From positions 9,100,202-9,164,201 of the forward strand of contig NW_004624800.1 of assembly GCF_000247695.1 (NCBI RefSeq): a stretch of DNA of 64,000 bases, given 5' to 3'. Under the pieces are notes generated by a model. That model was given only the letters and a program-made list of their open reading frames with translations, was not told the origin of the DNA and did not search any database. The number at the start of each line of letters is the position of its first letter. The stretch's first letter is position 1. The translations under genes and the position numbers were made by a program. Source of the stretch: Heterocephalus glaber (taxonomy: Eukaryota > Chordata > Mammalia > Rodentia > Bathyergidae). Shown in pieces: positions 22,038 to 34,984 of this stretch.

Positions 22038-22477
22038 GAGAGACACAGCTGCTCTCATTCTCAGTCCCCATACCATTTTATTTTTGTTCTTATTACTTTA
22101 AATTTAATTACTTTCTTACCTCTTCATACATGCAGAACCTAATTCGTGAGGGCAAGACCACCCAAGAATGATACTGGTCTGCTATGCAACAGAAAATTGG
22201 TAACTCTTATTAAATAATGCACTGATTGCACAGGTTTAACTCTATTGGGTGGGGGGCATTTTCACCTGCTTGAGTGTTAAACATATCTCCAGAGATTATA
22301 TTCTAGTAACAGAAAGAGTAAAGGATGCATGCAAGCAAAGAAACAACAAGGCTAATAACAAGGTGGTGATGGTGGCAAAGAGGCTGGCTTTCATGATCTT
22401 TAGGACAAGAACTGCATGGCTCAGTCGGGCCCCAGGTCATTCTCACCTCCTTGCTCAGGACTCAAGAGGCAGAGAAT

Positions 22478-22600
22478 ACAGTGTCTAAGAGTTCAGCTTT
22501 TGCGGTCCGCTAACTACCTCACCAGGTCCCATTCCCAACACGTGATTCTGGGCCTTAGGGTACAGATCCTTTGGCTTTCCTATGCCTTGTTTATACTTCC
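22478..22600 (+). mobile_element. MIR-like SINE remnant
   Basis: Contains gtctaagagttcagctttt, caggtcccattcccaacacgtgattctgggcctt and ctttcctatgccttgttta, in the order expected of a plus-strand MIR. Strongly diverged. Confidence 0.4.
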
Positions 22601-22640
22601 TCTAAATTTTGGAGAATAGTCTATTTCACAGGCTCCTACA

Positions 22641-22670
22641 CATCTATCTCTCTATCTATCTATCTATCGT
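22641..22670. repeat. Microsatellite (CTAT)n
   Basis: About six CTAT/CTCT units. Confidence 0.95.
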
Positions 22671-23488
22671 ATATAACAATAAATACTACATACATGAGCC
22701 AATAACAGGTATTTATCTGCCATATAGTAGGTACTCCTAATTTATGCCTAAGTTAATAATTGAATCATGAGCCTATACATGAAACTTTTTAACGTAGTTA
22801 ATTTACAAATTTTTTCTTTATCATTTCCCATTTTGATAGCTACAGAAGCTGAGACTGACAGGTTGCTTTAAAATTTTTATGGAAAACAATGAGGCACTAA
22901 AATCTATATTTTTATTTTTAAATCTTTTATTTTGTCATGTGGCAATAAATTCTACATTGTTGCTATATTTTTGTTTTTTGCTTGGAAGATGGCATTTGTC
23001 TCAGTCGGTTTATCATTTAACATGCCTTGTGCTGTAGACAGTCAGTTAGCTACAGCCACTCGCAAAGCATTCAGGGCAATGTTGCTGTGTCCTTATGGGA
23101 AATGGTTCCCATCACTTTCTGAGTCATAGCGCTGCTCCTGTGCCAAACACTGAATATTTGCTGGAAGAGGAAACTATTGAAATGAAAAGGGAGATGAGGC
23201 TTGCAAAACAACTATAACCACTGTCTCCGTAGTTGCCCAGAGGTTTGCCGTCAGCCTCCTTCACAGGGCCACACCGACTTTCCTGACCACTTCCACACCA
23301 GCCCTGCCCTCCCAGACTGTGTCCTGTCTACTCGGGTCTTCCTTACAGAGTGTTCTTGCCACACCTTCAGATAGATATGTGTATTTACCTTGAGATCACA
23401 TGACTTTGGACACTGTAGATATCAGCCTTCTTAAATTGATGCTATGTAAATGTTTTGAAAGAAAAGAAAATTCTGGAAATTAATTCCA
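22671..23488. other. No recognised feature
   Basis: A short MIR-like word pair lies near 22840 (agctacagaagctgagactgacaggtt), too short to call. About 23220-23330 is C-rich single-copy-looking DNA. Confidence 0.4.
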
Positions 23489-23690
23489 GGTGCAGTAGCC
23501 CATGCCTATAATATCCAGCTATCCAAGATGTGGAGGAAGGAAAATCACAAGTTCAGGGCCTGCCTGGGCAACTTAGAGAGCACTTGTCTCAAAATAAAAG
23601 ATTAAAAAAATTTTTTGAAAATTCTCGAGGTGTAGTTCAGTGGTACAGTGCTCCAGGGTTCAATCCTCAGGAAAAGAAGGGAAGAAGGAC
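23489..23690 (+). mobile_element. B1-dID dimeric SINE
   Basis: B1 half: ccaggtgcagtagcccatgcctataat, agctatccaagatgtggagg, aaaatcacaagttcaggg, cctgggcaacttagagag, gtctcaaaataaaag. Then an A-rich linker and the ID half: cgaggtgtagttcagtggtacagtgctccagggttcaatcctcagg. A purine-rich tail follows to about 23740. Better preserved than the copy at 15.7 kb, but without a target duplication that I can define. Confidence 0.85.
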
Positions 23691-25704
23691 AGGAGTGAGG
23701 GAAGAAGGTAGGTATTTAGGGAGGGAGACAGGAAGGAAAAATGAAATGAAGGAAATAGATTATGGAAAAGATCTTTCCATTTCCAAATTCATCTGATTTA
23801 TTAAAAAATCTCTTAAAGCTGCATAGAGTCCAAAAGGTTCTAGAAATGTTAAAATTTACCATTAATTACTCCTAAATTATATTATTATATATAATATTCC
23901 TAAATTATATTATATCATATTCAATTTTGTGTTTTTTTACTTGGAAATTCGGGTCTTTTATGCTCCTGAGGAATGTCTCTTATGAAGAGTGGCCTTAACT
24001 TTTACAAAGAATGAATGTAAATTTTTTTCCCAGGTCTATAAAATCAAGTTAAATACAATCCTTTGTCATATTGAATAATAAAAACTTAGTTTTTGAACAC
24101 AAGCATGCAAATTTCAGTAGAACAAATGCCAATGATTCTTTATGGATTTATAAAAGTCATGTCACAATATATTTCTCTTTTTGTCTTAGTTATCAGGAAA
24201 CTCATAGCTGCTCCCTATGTACAATTATGAACAACGTCTTGTAGCAACCCAATGACATGTCTTGCAAGACTGCTGTCTTTTCATAATCTCTATTGTAATC
24301 TATTTTTGACATCACTCAAGGCCGTATACACATCTAGTTTTTAAATCCTCTCTTGAAGCAAAAGCGTGTAAAGTTTAAATAAGTAAGTATATTTTTGTTT
24401 TTTATTTTTGTAAACTGATAACTTCAAAATACATGGCCAATGTAAAACATCAAAACAAAACAACAATGACAACAAAAATCTCTGGTAGTTTTTCCTTTTA
24501 AAACTTAATCAGCCGTACCACCTCCATTGTTAAAGGTAACATTTCTATACAAGACTGTCCCCTCTAATGTGGCTGTTTTTAGTAAGCTGTCTTTAAATTT
24601 TAATGTAGTAGAACTCTTAAAATTATGTCTATTTAATTTAATGTGCTTCTCAAGGATTTCAGTGTAGCCCCTATCACTTTTGCCAGAGTATCAGTTTCAC
24701 GTTGGTTAATGTTATCAAACTGCTTTCATTTCTGTACCTTAAAAACGTGCAGCACTTATTAGCTGACCTCTAGATCTTTCTACACTAAATGAAGAACATT
24801 TTGTTTAAGTTTATGAATGAACCATAATGCTTTCCTCTCGTTTTTTTACCTGTATTTGCTTATTTTTTCCCTCTACCTATGATACATATACATTATTTGC
24901 TCTTTAGAGCTTTATGTAAAAGTTTATTTTATTTTAGTTGAAATTACTCCATGTCTTCTTCCTCTTATTCCTCAATAACTGTGAAGACTTGCCACCTTCT
25001 AAAAAGAACCTCTTTAAACTTTAAGCTCTCTTGCCTAAAAATTGATTAAACTCTTGAAACCACCAGCCTATATTGCTTCCATGCTTTAAATTGTGTAATG
25101 GTTCCTTCTGACCTGTCATACTGAGCTGAAGTTCCTCTGAACTTCAGGTTCTGCCACACACTACACCTGCACTTCACACCTCACAACATCACACCTTCCA
25201 TAAATTCTCACCAGGCAGCCTCCACATCCTGCATTTGTGCACGGTGTTCTTCATATGTACACCAAGATTTTACTTCTTTCTCCAATACAACAGATATGGA
25301 TTCCTTAAGGTATAATTTAAATTTTACACCCTCTATTTGTAGAATATACTGGGCTCTAAAACCATTGGTTTTGAGACTTCTTACTATTTAACAATAAGTT
25401 TGAATACATTGCTATATAATTGTACACTACAGACTTTGCTAAGCACACTGTGTGCGTATTCCTTTCAATACACAAGAATACAAGGTAAAGAAAACTACCT
25501 GAGCCTTGGGGTGAGGTTAATGCAATGCAACCTCGGGTCAGGCTGATTCTCAAGGCCAGGCTGGGCCCTCCTCGAAGTGAACAATGTATCATCCTCCCTT
25601 TAGAGGTAGCATTGACATTGCTCTGATTTTCTTCATCTGGACTATTAGAACAGAACTGTCCTGAAGCAGTTCAATCTTCTGTCTCCAATGATGTACTTGT
25701 ATGT
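23691..25704. other. No recognised feature
   Basis: AT-rich. Positions 23860-23925 hold an imperfect TATA-rich duplication (cctaaattatatta twice). Nothing gene-like. Confidence 0.4.
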
Positions 25705-25815
25705 AGAAACATGCTTCATATGTCAAGACCCTGTCTTAAAAAAAATAAATAAAAGGAGGCAGGAGCTAGCTCAGTGTGAAGGTTCTGGGACAATGCTCAA
25801 CACCACTAAAATAGG
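25705..25815 (+). mobile_element. B1-dID SINE, 3' part
   Basis: End of the B1 half (gtcaagaccctgtcttaaaaa), an A-rich linker, then an ID-like half: aggagctagctcagtgtgaaggttctgggacaatgctcaacaccactaaaa. The B1 5' half is missing. Confidence 0.65.
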
Positions 25816-25990
25816 GAAAAGGGGGAAAGAAAAAAGGAGTGAGATGGGGAGGGGAAGAAGAAGAAGAAAAGGAAGGGAGGGTGAAAGGAAGGAATGAAGA
25901 ACAAAGGAAGAAATAAAGAAAAGAAAAGAAAAGAACAGAGAAGAAAAGAAAAGAAAAAAGAAAAGAGAAAAAAAAGAAGAAAGAGTAGCT
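25816..25990. repeat. Purine-only tract
   Basis: About 170 bp almost purely A and G on the + strand (GAA, GGAA and GAAAA units), directly after the SINE tail, from which it probably expanded. Very few pyrimidine interruptions. Frames on both strands are artefacts. Confidence 0.95.
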
Positions 25991-27213
25991 TCATACACAA
26001 ACACCATAGATCAACCATCCAGGCACATGGGAAAAATAAATTGATAAGGCAAGGAAAAGCAAAGTAAAACCCCAAATAGCTTGATAATTCTGTATGTGGA
26101 CAAAGATTTTTTTAGTGCACCCTTCAGAAATTAGGCACAATGGACTTGAGACCCATATCACCCCAAATTCTACAGAGTACAGATGTTAAGTCCTCCCCAC
26201 ACTTTAACAAAGTTTGGGAGGTGATTTATTTTCTAATGATGTCTTGTACCCTGAGCTAAGCTAGAGTGGATGATCCCTCTGTGCTCCACTGTCTCTACAC
26301 TGTAAGAAAACCCTTACTCTAAGCACTGATGTGGAATGTGGGGTTTGGGGTGACTTATGCAATGATATAGAAAGAAAACTCAATACACCTATCAAACACA
26401 TTTAGGTAGCAAATAGTGACTCCTTACTTGGCCTTTTTCTCAAGAGCCTTTTTCTCTTACCCTCTCCTATTCCTTTTTCTCTATCTCCTGTTCTCAGCCA
26501 AAAATCTTCTTTTTTTAATTGAATGGAAAGAACTTTCCTTCTTTTCTTTCATGCCCACTGCATCTCATCTTGTATATCAAGTATCAACAGACTGACCAGG
26601 GTATTTCTCCCTACATACTCACACAGAATATTTATTTGTGATAGTAGTTAATATAACAAATTTGTCTTCTTTTATTTGTGTGTATGTAGGACTACATGGG
26701 CTCACATATATACATTAATACAGTCAGTATTCGTGCCTGTAGTATTCAGGCTGGAAAACCAGCTGTCATGTACAGCTTTCATATTCTCTGGCATGGAGAA
26801 TGTGCTTATTCAAGCTCTACTCATGAGTATAGAACTACAAAGAGTTTAAACATTTGAACAATCTAAAATCTACTGATATAAATTAGTAAACATGTCATTC
26901 AAAGAGGAGCATTTGAAAGTTATAATTATCTCGTTGTTATGACCAAAATGGAATCTGTACAACATCAATTGAATCATTTATTTTTTTAATTGTCTAATAT
27001 AATTTTTATTTTTGCAGCACTGTTTCTAGTTCTGTATGCTTTCACCTACCTTTATTTTCTCATAACTACCTACCAGTTTTCTCATTGGTTTGCAAATTTC
27101 TCCTCTCTCATTTTCATTTTCTAGCTCTTTGTGATACTCTTTAGGTCACCCATCCATTTTTCTCCCTTTCCCTTTACTGTGTCTAGTCTCCTAAAATGGT
27201 TAGAAAATGGAAT
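25991..27213. other. Mostly unclassified; possible antisense L1 3'UTR at 26980-27180
   Basis: Nothing gene-like. The pyrimidine-rich segment with tttttctccctttcccttt near 27160 has the texture of an L1 3'UTR read in reverse, but has no clear anchor. Confidence 0.35.
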
Positions 27214-27241
27214 TTTATATATATATATATATATATATATC
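27214..27241. repeat. Microsatellite (TA)n
   Basis: About 13 TA units. Confidence 0.97.
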
Positions 27242-28860
27242 TCCAATTTGAAGATGATTTGTTTGATAAAATTTAATGTCCTTGATAATGATTTGAAAGA
27301 AAAATAACAGTTCACAAAAGACCTGATGTAGACACACATCCAGTAATGATCAATTTGAAATATTTTTCTGTATGTTATTATTTTGTGAATATTGTGAAAT
27401 GTTATAGTGAACATGTGATAAAATGGAATACATTCATTCAAGAAAAATAATTTGAAATGAGCATTCCAGGAATTAAAACATTTATTACTTGTTAAATATC
27501 ACTATACCAGAAAAGTACTATAAAATGATCATCATTTATATTGTTCGTATTAATATTAGAATAACTTGTTAGAGATATATTGAGAGAAAATACTAATGGA
27601 GTTAATATCTGTTTCAATCTTTATTGAAGGAACTCAATACTTTGTTGATCTATTTTCTAAGTCATTAGAAGAACTTTTTAATGTTCTGAAAAACTGAATT
27701 TAATACTTTCTTATATATGATTTTGGCAAATTCAATTTTACACTTTTTGAATTTGCCCAGATCATTGTACTTTAGATTAAAGTGATAGGAGGCTGTTATT
27801 TGCAGTCAGTGTGGGCAAATGATTTGTACCTTTTATATTGTTAATGGGGAGGAGGCTAATTTTCAGGCAGAGCACCAATGGGTGGGTTTACTGAGTGTGG
27901 GAAAGTCAGTGTCTTTCCTGCACATCATTATACCCAACTAGTCATGGACTCTCTGAAATCAGATTCCTAAAACTGGAGCAGGCTGAGGACACACTAAGTA
28001 AGAAAAATAAATTGTTTTCTCTGTCAGAAATTCTACAGCAAACACAAGGTTAAATAATGCCACATGAGATGTTTAAAATAAGATAATTTTTATGAGAAAT
28101 TTGTTGGTGTTTTCAGGACAATAATTTGAAGCTTTTTTTGATTAAACAATTGATCTGTGTCTACACGATTCACCTGACCTATAACACAAAAAGGGGAGGA
28201 CAAGGTCATTTTTGATAGAGAAAAATCTATGGAAAATAACCTTTTTTTATTTGCAAGAAAAAATATGTAATGAGTAAATCAAGACCTGATATCTATTTAA
28301 AATCTCACATATTTTAATTATTGTAGCTCTTAAGAAATTGGATATTCTGAGCACACTGTTCTCAACCTAAATTTGAGAAATGGTTCTTACAAGCACTTGC
28401 TTTATGGACATGATTATGCGGGTTAGCCAGCCGGAAGACATTAAGTATAGGAAACCTCCCCATCCCCTGAACACAATCTACTGCTCAAGTGAAACTTTAT
28501 TTTGCAGCCTTGAACCCACAAACCAATTCACTGCAGCCCTGTCAGGGTTAGCAGTCAAGGTGCCTGATTGGATTTTATACCACTCTATCCAGTTCTTGGA
28601 GACATTTTTATTTTGGGGACTGAGCCATCCTACATGCCCCCAAATCATTAGCTGAAATGTAGGGCCCATTACTATTTTGTTAATTTTTAAATATAAATTT
28701 ATATCATTCAGTGTTCATTACTTAAATTTGGAATTAGTTGAGTAAAAATGTAATTGTCCAACTTTTTTCATTTTGATAATTTATTTGTATGTAAGAAAAA
28801 TTAGAAAAAAAGCAGGATTCTCTTATAATTTCACTGTTCCATGGTTGAAAATAATAAATT
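27242..28860. other. No recognised feature
   Basis: AT-rich DNA. About 28380-28650 is GC-richer and open for 91 codons (+) and 63 codons (-), with no domain recognised; it may be an old LTR or a conserved element. Confidence 0.4.
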
Positions 28861-28874
28861 GAAAACATAATCCC

Positions 28875-28958
28875 AGGCTGGGGATTTAGCTCAGTGGTCC
28901 TGGATCTTGCCTTGCAAGCACAAGGTCCTGCGTTTGATTCCTGGTACCAAAAAAGAAA
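28875..28958 (+). mobile_element. ID-type SINE with target duplication
   Basis: Plus-strand ID: ggctggggatttagctcagtgg (box A), ttgcaagcacaaggtcctg, cgtttgattcctgg (box B), then taccaaaaaagaaa tail. Flanked by a 14-bp target duplication, gaaaacataatccc (28861-28874) and gaaaacgtaatccc (28959-28972), with one difference. Although tRNA-derived, it is a SINE: the anticodon arm is not a functional tRNA. Confidence 0.92.
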
Positions 28959-28979
28959 GAAAACGTAATCCCCCATCAA

Positions 28980-29099
28980 GTAAAAACTCTTTTGACAAAC
29001 AAAAATTAAGGTATTATTTTAATAGCTAATGGTCCAGAATTGTATTTAAATTGTATATATCTTATTCAATATGATTTATAACACTTCTGGAATTAATGT
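28980..29099. other. No recognised feature
   Basis: Short AT-rich spacer. Confidence 0.5.
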
Positions 29100-29795
29100 T
29101 TGGAGAAAAACATAACTTATGAAGTAACAAATATTTCAATCTTCAGTGCTGCTAAGTTTTTAACATTCTGGCTTTGATCCTGGATAGTAGCTTAAAAAGA
29201 GGTCTTGCTTGATTAACTTGACCATAAAGGAATTTTTACCAATGAGAAACTAAGCCAATGGTATAAGTGTAAGTTATCATCTTAGTTCCATAGGAAACTT
29301 TTTGTGAGGAGATTGTTGTCTATGTGATATTGACAGCTGGTGGTCTTATATTAATTCACAGGACAACCACGTAGGTTTCCATCAGCAGGAAGCTGTTTGG
29401 ACTTGAGTCACCTGGCCTGGCCTAGTAAATGGTCCCCTTTTGAGAGGAGATTAGTCTGTGGGCCCCATTTCTCAGAAGGCAGAGCCCAGATTTCCTTCCT
29501 TTTCACTAATCCTTTGCTCAGTCTGGTCTGAATAGGCGCTGAGTAAAAGTTGTTTTAAATTTCTTGGTCCTGCGTAAATTGTGAAGCTTTCAATTGTTAA
29601 GGATGCTTAAGATGAATGGCTAAATGTTTAATTCAATTTTCCTTCAGCACTAAATTTACAGAGCCATTAACCCATATTTAAAAAGAACGTCTCCACTTCA
29701 TGGTGCTGTTGAATTGTCAGTCAGCTCTAATCACTAGCCAGAGGGAAAGCCTCTTCTAGAAAGCTTGGCAGTGAAGCCAAGTTCTTTACATGGTC
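29100..29795. promoter_or_regulatory. Candidate conserved non-coding block B
   Basis: About 700 bp with no recognisable repeat, balanced composition and clustered binding-site-like words: a gacagctggtgg E-box near 29331, ttgattaacttgacc near 29208, caattgttaaggatgcttaag near 29591, atttaattcaattttcc near 29627, and gccattaaccc near 29663. It reads like a developmental enhancer in texture, but I have no alignment to show conservation. Confidence 0.25.
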
Positions 29796-29801
29796 AATCA
29801 C

Positions 29802-29835
29802 CCTCTCTCTCTCTCTCTCTCCCTCTCTCTCTCAT
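29802..29835. repeat. Microsatellite (CT)n
   Basis: CT units with one CCC interruption. Confidence 0.97.
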
Positions 29836-32800
29836 CAAAATTGTTGTGGAGATCTTTCCAGCAACAGCATCAATGACCAGTACTTAGACAACTATTTAGT
29901 TGCTGTATGTGAAAATTTTTAAAGATTGTTTTTAATATAAATGAAAGGCAAGGGAAAGTCTATTAAAAAAAAACCACATTATTTTCACATTTTGAAGGTT
30001 GATCTTATTGATTTTTTGCCCTTTAAATACATTTTAAACAAAGATTCTTTATTTCATATTTGAGAATATAACAATGATTTTTTTTCAAATTAGAGAAATT
30101 AGAGGAATAAAAACAAGCATTAATTTTGAAGGCAACACAAACTTAATACACACACACTCACACTCACACACACACACACCACACAGACAATACCAGCATC
30201 AAAAGCCACATACATACATTGACAAAATATAATAACAAATATAGTCTAACTGACAAAATAGACTATAAATGGATTGGATGCTTGAATTCAAAATTATTGT
30301 TTTCCTGAGAGAAAATTTATGTACCTAAATCAAATGTACCAATGGATTTAGGTACTAAATATTGATAAATAAATAATTATGTTATTCCCAGAAACAATGC
30401 CTCCATTATAAAGAAGTATCTCATCAGGTACTTTATATATCTGATATTTTCATGCTTCTTGCCAGGCAGGAGTGAACTTAAAGCAATCTACTGATCAGAA
30501 AAGTCTAGGTCAAACTCCCAAATATGTAGAGTGATAATTCTTTTCTATTTTTATTAAATAGGAAAAAGATAATTTAGTCATTTCCAAAATTGCACAATTT
30601 CCCAAAAAAGGGGAAGGTATGTGGGGAAAGCTGATATTTTCACTGGGTATAATATCATAACCCTAAACTTTGATCCTGGGAGGTTCTACATTGCCTTTGT
30701 TATAAATTTTGAAATGCAGTGACTGTGCTTGTCATCTATATATCAATTACTTTCATTGTTTTAGTGGAACTTAATCATAGTGACTTTTTAATAATTCTAA
30801 ATTTTGATTATTTTATACTGGAAAAATAATCTCAATGTTTCCATGTAATCTTTCTCCCTTTATTTATTACATGTATACTTGTATGCCAAGAACTGAGCCT
30901 GATACATCCATCTATATCTATCTACATCTATATATCATTCAACTCTCCAAAAGCAGCATAGACACTACATATACAAATGGACATGGATACGTTATATTAA
31001 AATAATGGACACAGAAACATAAACTTCATATAGTTCGTATTTTGAAGTATTTTTTTCTGGTATCTTTCAATCATTTTAAGATTTAAAAGCTGTTTCTAGC
31101 TCAATGATGTAGAAAACAGCCTATGTTTATATTTTGGCCTCTGGTACATGGGATGAAAAGAAGGAATGCTTTCTTATGTAATTTCAATTTTTTGTAATGA
31201 AATTTTCGCCTTTCCTTTGAGTATCCATAGACACATTCCTTAGAAAAATCTTATGTTATTATTGTGAAGTTTTTGTCAGGAAACCATATTCCTCATTTGT
31301 CATCTTAGTATATTTAGCTCTGAGTTAATGTAAGTTACTCTATGAAATGAGAAGAGCCAAACGAACTAAAATACTTAGTAGCTGACAAGGGAATTTACTG
31401 TAATTCCTCCTTGCTCCATTTGCAAATGTAACTAAGGTGATACAAGGAACAACAAAGCTAGGTCTACTAACTTGCATCAGTGAAACAAATGTCACATACT
31501 CTCCTCACCTGTTTGGCTAGGACAATCTTCTTGGCACATATTACGCAATGAAAATATTTGAGTATGCTGGAGAGCCATAGAGATACTATGTGTTTTAATT
31601 TAAATGCACAATTAAACTCAGATCATTTATCTAAACTTCTTATATAATAAATGTGAAAACCCAAGACTTACATTCTGGAAGTATCTTGCTGAAGAGTACA
31701 CTACGAGTTTCACACTGAAGATTTTTTTTTCCTGATTCCAGGTTATATGTCTTTATCCCACAATTGACTCAAAAGACAGAAAAGCATGTGTACCTTCTCA
31801 GGAGGAAGTAGAAAACTAAGTATCTTAGCCTTCAGTTCACAACCTATTAGTGACAATTTAATTGGAATTTAAAGTGTTTTCACTGCATTAATAAATAATT
31901 AACACCAACACAGAAACAGTTTTGCTCCGCTTGAGAATGGTGAATTAGCAGATAAACTTTCTCCCAAACCTGTCTAACAAGTGGCAGTGCCTGTGGAAGT
32001 ATTGTTGTCTTCATGGAAATACCTTTTACTTGAAGTTAGGAACGCATCAGCTGAACTGAGAGTTCAGTAAGATCCACGTAAACTAGGAGAAAAGAGGTAG
32101 GTTGTGTCTGAGATTTGACATAGTATATTTTCTGTGCAGACATGAAGGAAGCAGAATCCCATTCTTCCCCAAGCACTTCCCGCCCCACTCAAAAAATGTT
32201 ACAGATATTATCACTACTCACTCGTTATAGTTTAAATATTTTAATCTTTTCATAACATAAAGGATAACATAAAAGCGCTATTTTTCTTATTTTTTCTGCA
32301 AAATTTCTCTAAATTATTTCTCTGGGAGTAAAGGAAAACTTTCCATTTGTTAAAATAACAATTTTATTTGTTAAAATAATAACTAGCAAGAATAGGGGAT
32401 AAACAGAAGCAGCCCAAGTTTTATTGGCAAACAAAATAAGTATTAGGAATGTTGAAATAGTGATTTTGACAATCCCATTTTAGAATATTTGACACACAAA
32501 ATACTTTGTACCCTAATTCACTTCACCTTCACATTCACATGTGTCAGCCTTGAAATACAAAATGAGTTACTTTTCTAAAATGAACAATTCTTTTTTTAAT
32601 AAAATAGATTGTGGGTGTGAAGTTTTCCATTTTCCTAATGAGAGTAAGTACAAATAAAAGCAAATTTTAAATATGACTTGTGATTTAAGTGTTCTCTTTT
32701 GTTCAAACCCAGATCACATATTCATTGTAAGCACCTATGCAGGCAACAGGGCTTGTTTCATTGTCTGTTTAATCCCATGAAGGGATGAAGCCAGATGCCT

Positions 32801-33159
32801 ATGTGCAACTGTAAATAACCCTCTTTATGAACACCTTGTTTTATTTCTAACTGAAGTTATATTTTCTATCACTAATCAGTGTTTCATAAACATATGAGTA
32901 CATCTGTCTTATTTTGTTTAAATTTCTTCTTTTCTGTAAGGAGAGGTGAGAAATATGCACCAAGGTAAATAGAAAATTTTCTTCTTATGCTACATCAGTT
33001 GTCATTTGTACCTGTGACTAGTGACACATACTGCACAAATACATTGATTTGCCTTTACATATTAAGCAGATGAGAAGACTAATTAAAAGACCAACAGTCC
33101 TACAAAGTATATTAGCATTTCTAATTCCTTGATTAATTTTTTGCATGTATCAACATTTT
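29836..33159. other. Mostly unclassified AT-rich DNA with small microsatellites
   Basis: It holds a (CA)n run at about 30150-30183 and (ATCT)n-like sequence at 30904-30940. An 18-bp duplication (ttgttaaaataa) recurs near 32348 and 32370. No gene or named transposon recognised. Confidence 0.4.
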
Positions 33160-33420
33160 CATTTTTTTATTCGTGCATGTATGCAGTACATCCTGTTTAC
33201 ATTGCTTTTGTGAAGTCTGTGCATATATATAACAAAAACACATTGTAATTTCTTCTTCTTCTTTCCTTCCCTCCTACTCCCCTCACTCTATCTTGATCTC
33301 CTTCCATTTGAGAAAGATCCATCTCCTTACTTCCTATTATTATCTTTTATTTTGTTTTTCATTTATAATTTGAATTTCTTAACATGTAGTATTTTAAGTC
33401 TCTCTGGCTACTATATAGCA
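33160..33420 (-). mobile_element. Possible antisense L1 3'UTR
   Basis: T-rich start, then gtacatcctgtttacattgc, then a C/T-rich tract (ttccttccctcctactcccctcac near 33264) followed by gatctccttccatttgag. The order of a T-run, AT-rich segment and pyrimidine tract matches an L1 3'UTR read in reverse, as in the certain copy at 59.6 kb. Family match unproven. Confidence 0.35.
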
Positions 33421-34559
33421 CCAGTCAGTCAACAAACACTAATATTCAAAATATTCATCTAATTTTTCAAGTATATGTTCTAAAATCAGTAAAAAATAAT
33501 TTATCTATGTGTTCTAAGACTTATGTGCTCCCTAATGTGAGAGCTAAGAAAATTTAAGTTTTTCAAGAGTAAATTAAATCTTAGGAATAGAATTTCCAAG
33601 ATAGGGGTCAAAAATTAATATATTTTAAAATATTTGGAGACAATTACTTTTGTACCACTATTTATGCAGAAATAATCCTTCAAAAACATTTACAAATGAA
33701 TTTTTTAGGGTAGAACAAGAGTAACTTTTAAAATAAATAATTAGAACATTAAAATCTTTTTTTTCTTTTGAAATTTCTGTCTAAATGCCTTTTGCCAAGT
33801 TGGAGGTGCATGGTCAGAAGTCACAAGCCTTCACCAAAAATGAACATCTGGGGAAAGATTCTCATTGCAGTGCTCTGCTTTTCCTGAGATCTATGTGGAA
33901 GTAAGAATGAGTAGGAAAATGAGCTCATATCTTTGTAACAGGGATGATAGAAAAAAGTAAAAAATTAAACAAGCCAGAATATCTTCAGGATATTCAACCT
34001 GTTAAATTCAGTGGGTTTATCTGCCTCCAGGCACCTGCCTACATGAGCCTCCAAGCTTGCCAAGTAAGCCTTCCAATGCTAATTCCATATCCCTGGTGGG
34101 GACACCTACTTTGAAGAGATATTTCCCAATGTAAATTATTAATCTGATCTTATGCCACGCAAACTGGTCTCATATGAGTTTCAGAATTATGTTCCACACA
34201 CACCCTTATCTTGAGATGAGGAAATTTTTTTTACTTTTACAAAGGAAAAAAAAATCTGAAAACCTCCTTTTCTTTATTTTTTAGAAAATGGGAGCAACAA
34301 CATAAATTTTCCCTTTTGTGTCATTTCTTTTTTGCTAAAGTCACATTAATGGTTCCTTAGCTTTAATTTGACTCAGCAATACTCGCTGTTGTTCTTGTTA
34401 TTCTTCTGCTTACTTCATATGATTGTTTTAATCACCTGTTCTTTTAGAGGTGTCATCTGTCCCATTACCTCACATGCTGATGATTACATGCAGGCTTATA
34501 GATTTGCATTAGATACTACATCATCGCACAACCCTGAATCCCTGCTCTGATTCCATAGT
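33421..34559. other. No recognised feature
   Basis: AT-rich with a small GC-richer patch near 34030-34110; no protein-like frame. Confidence 0.4.
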
Positions 34560-34780
34560 TGGACAGGTTAGATGGGGCCCACTCCTTGAAGTTGCATTAA
34601 GGAGCTGGGCTCTGATCCCAGGAACCATAGGAAGTCATTCAAAGGTTTTTAACAGGGGATGACACAATCACAGCTGTATTTTGAAAAGACAATTCTGGCT
34701 GAGTTTGAAAAATGACAAATGTCCAAAAAATGGTTTGAGAAATGATTTGAGAAATGATTAATGATTTGAGAAATCACCTA
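34560..34780. mobile_element. Ancient interspersed-repeat-like segment
   Basis: aggaagtcattcaaaggtttttaacaggggatgacacaatcac and ttgaaaagacaattctggctgag resemble a widespread old mammalian repeat whose consensus I recall (gaag-ccatt...ttaagcaggggagtgac...aaagatcactctggctg); I am not sure of its name. At 34732-34774 it contains three tandem copies of a gatttgagaaat unit. Confidence 0.4.
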
Positions 34781-34984
34781 GAAAGAGAGCAGGAAAAAAA
34801 GGGGTAGATTGCTTGATCCCTTCAGAAGTTTCTGTTACAACAACTTAACATGACAGAGTGGTATTTTCCTTGATGACTTGACCATGGCCTATTTAGAAAC
34901 AAGTTGATCCCAGTTCCTGTGATGGAGATTTTATGCAAAATTAAATAAATTTCAAAGCCTAAAAAACTGAAGAAGCTGTCAGTT

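Noticed and set aside
22840..22880. MIR SINE
   Set aside because: Only one short consensus-like stretch; too little to support.
25771..26075. Phe/Leu-rich minus frames
   Set aside because: Translations of a purine tract next to a SINE tail.
28875..28958. tRNA gene
   Set aside because: Box A and box B are present, but the body, A-tail and target duplication show an ID SINE.
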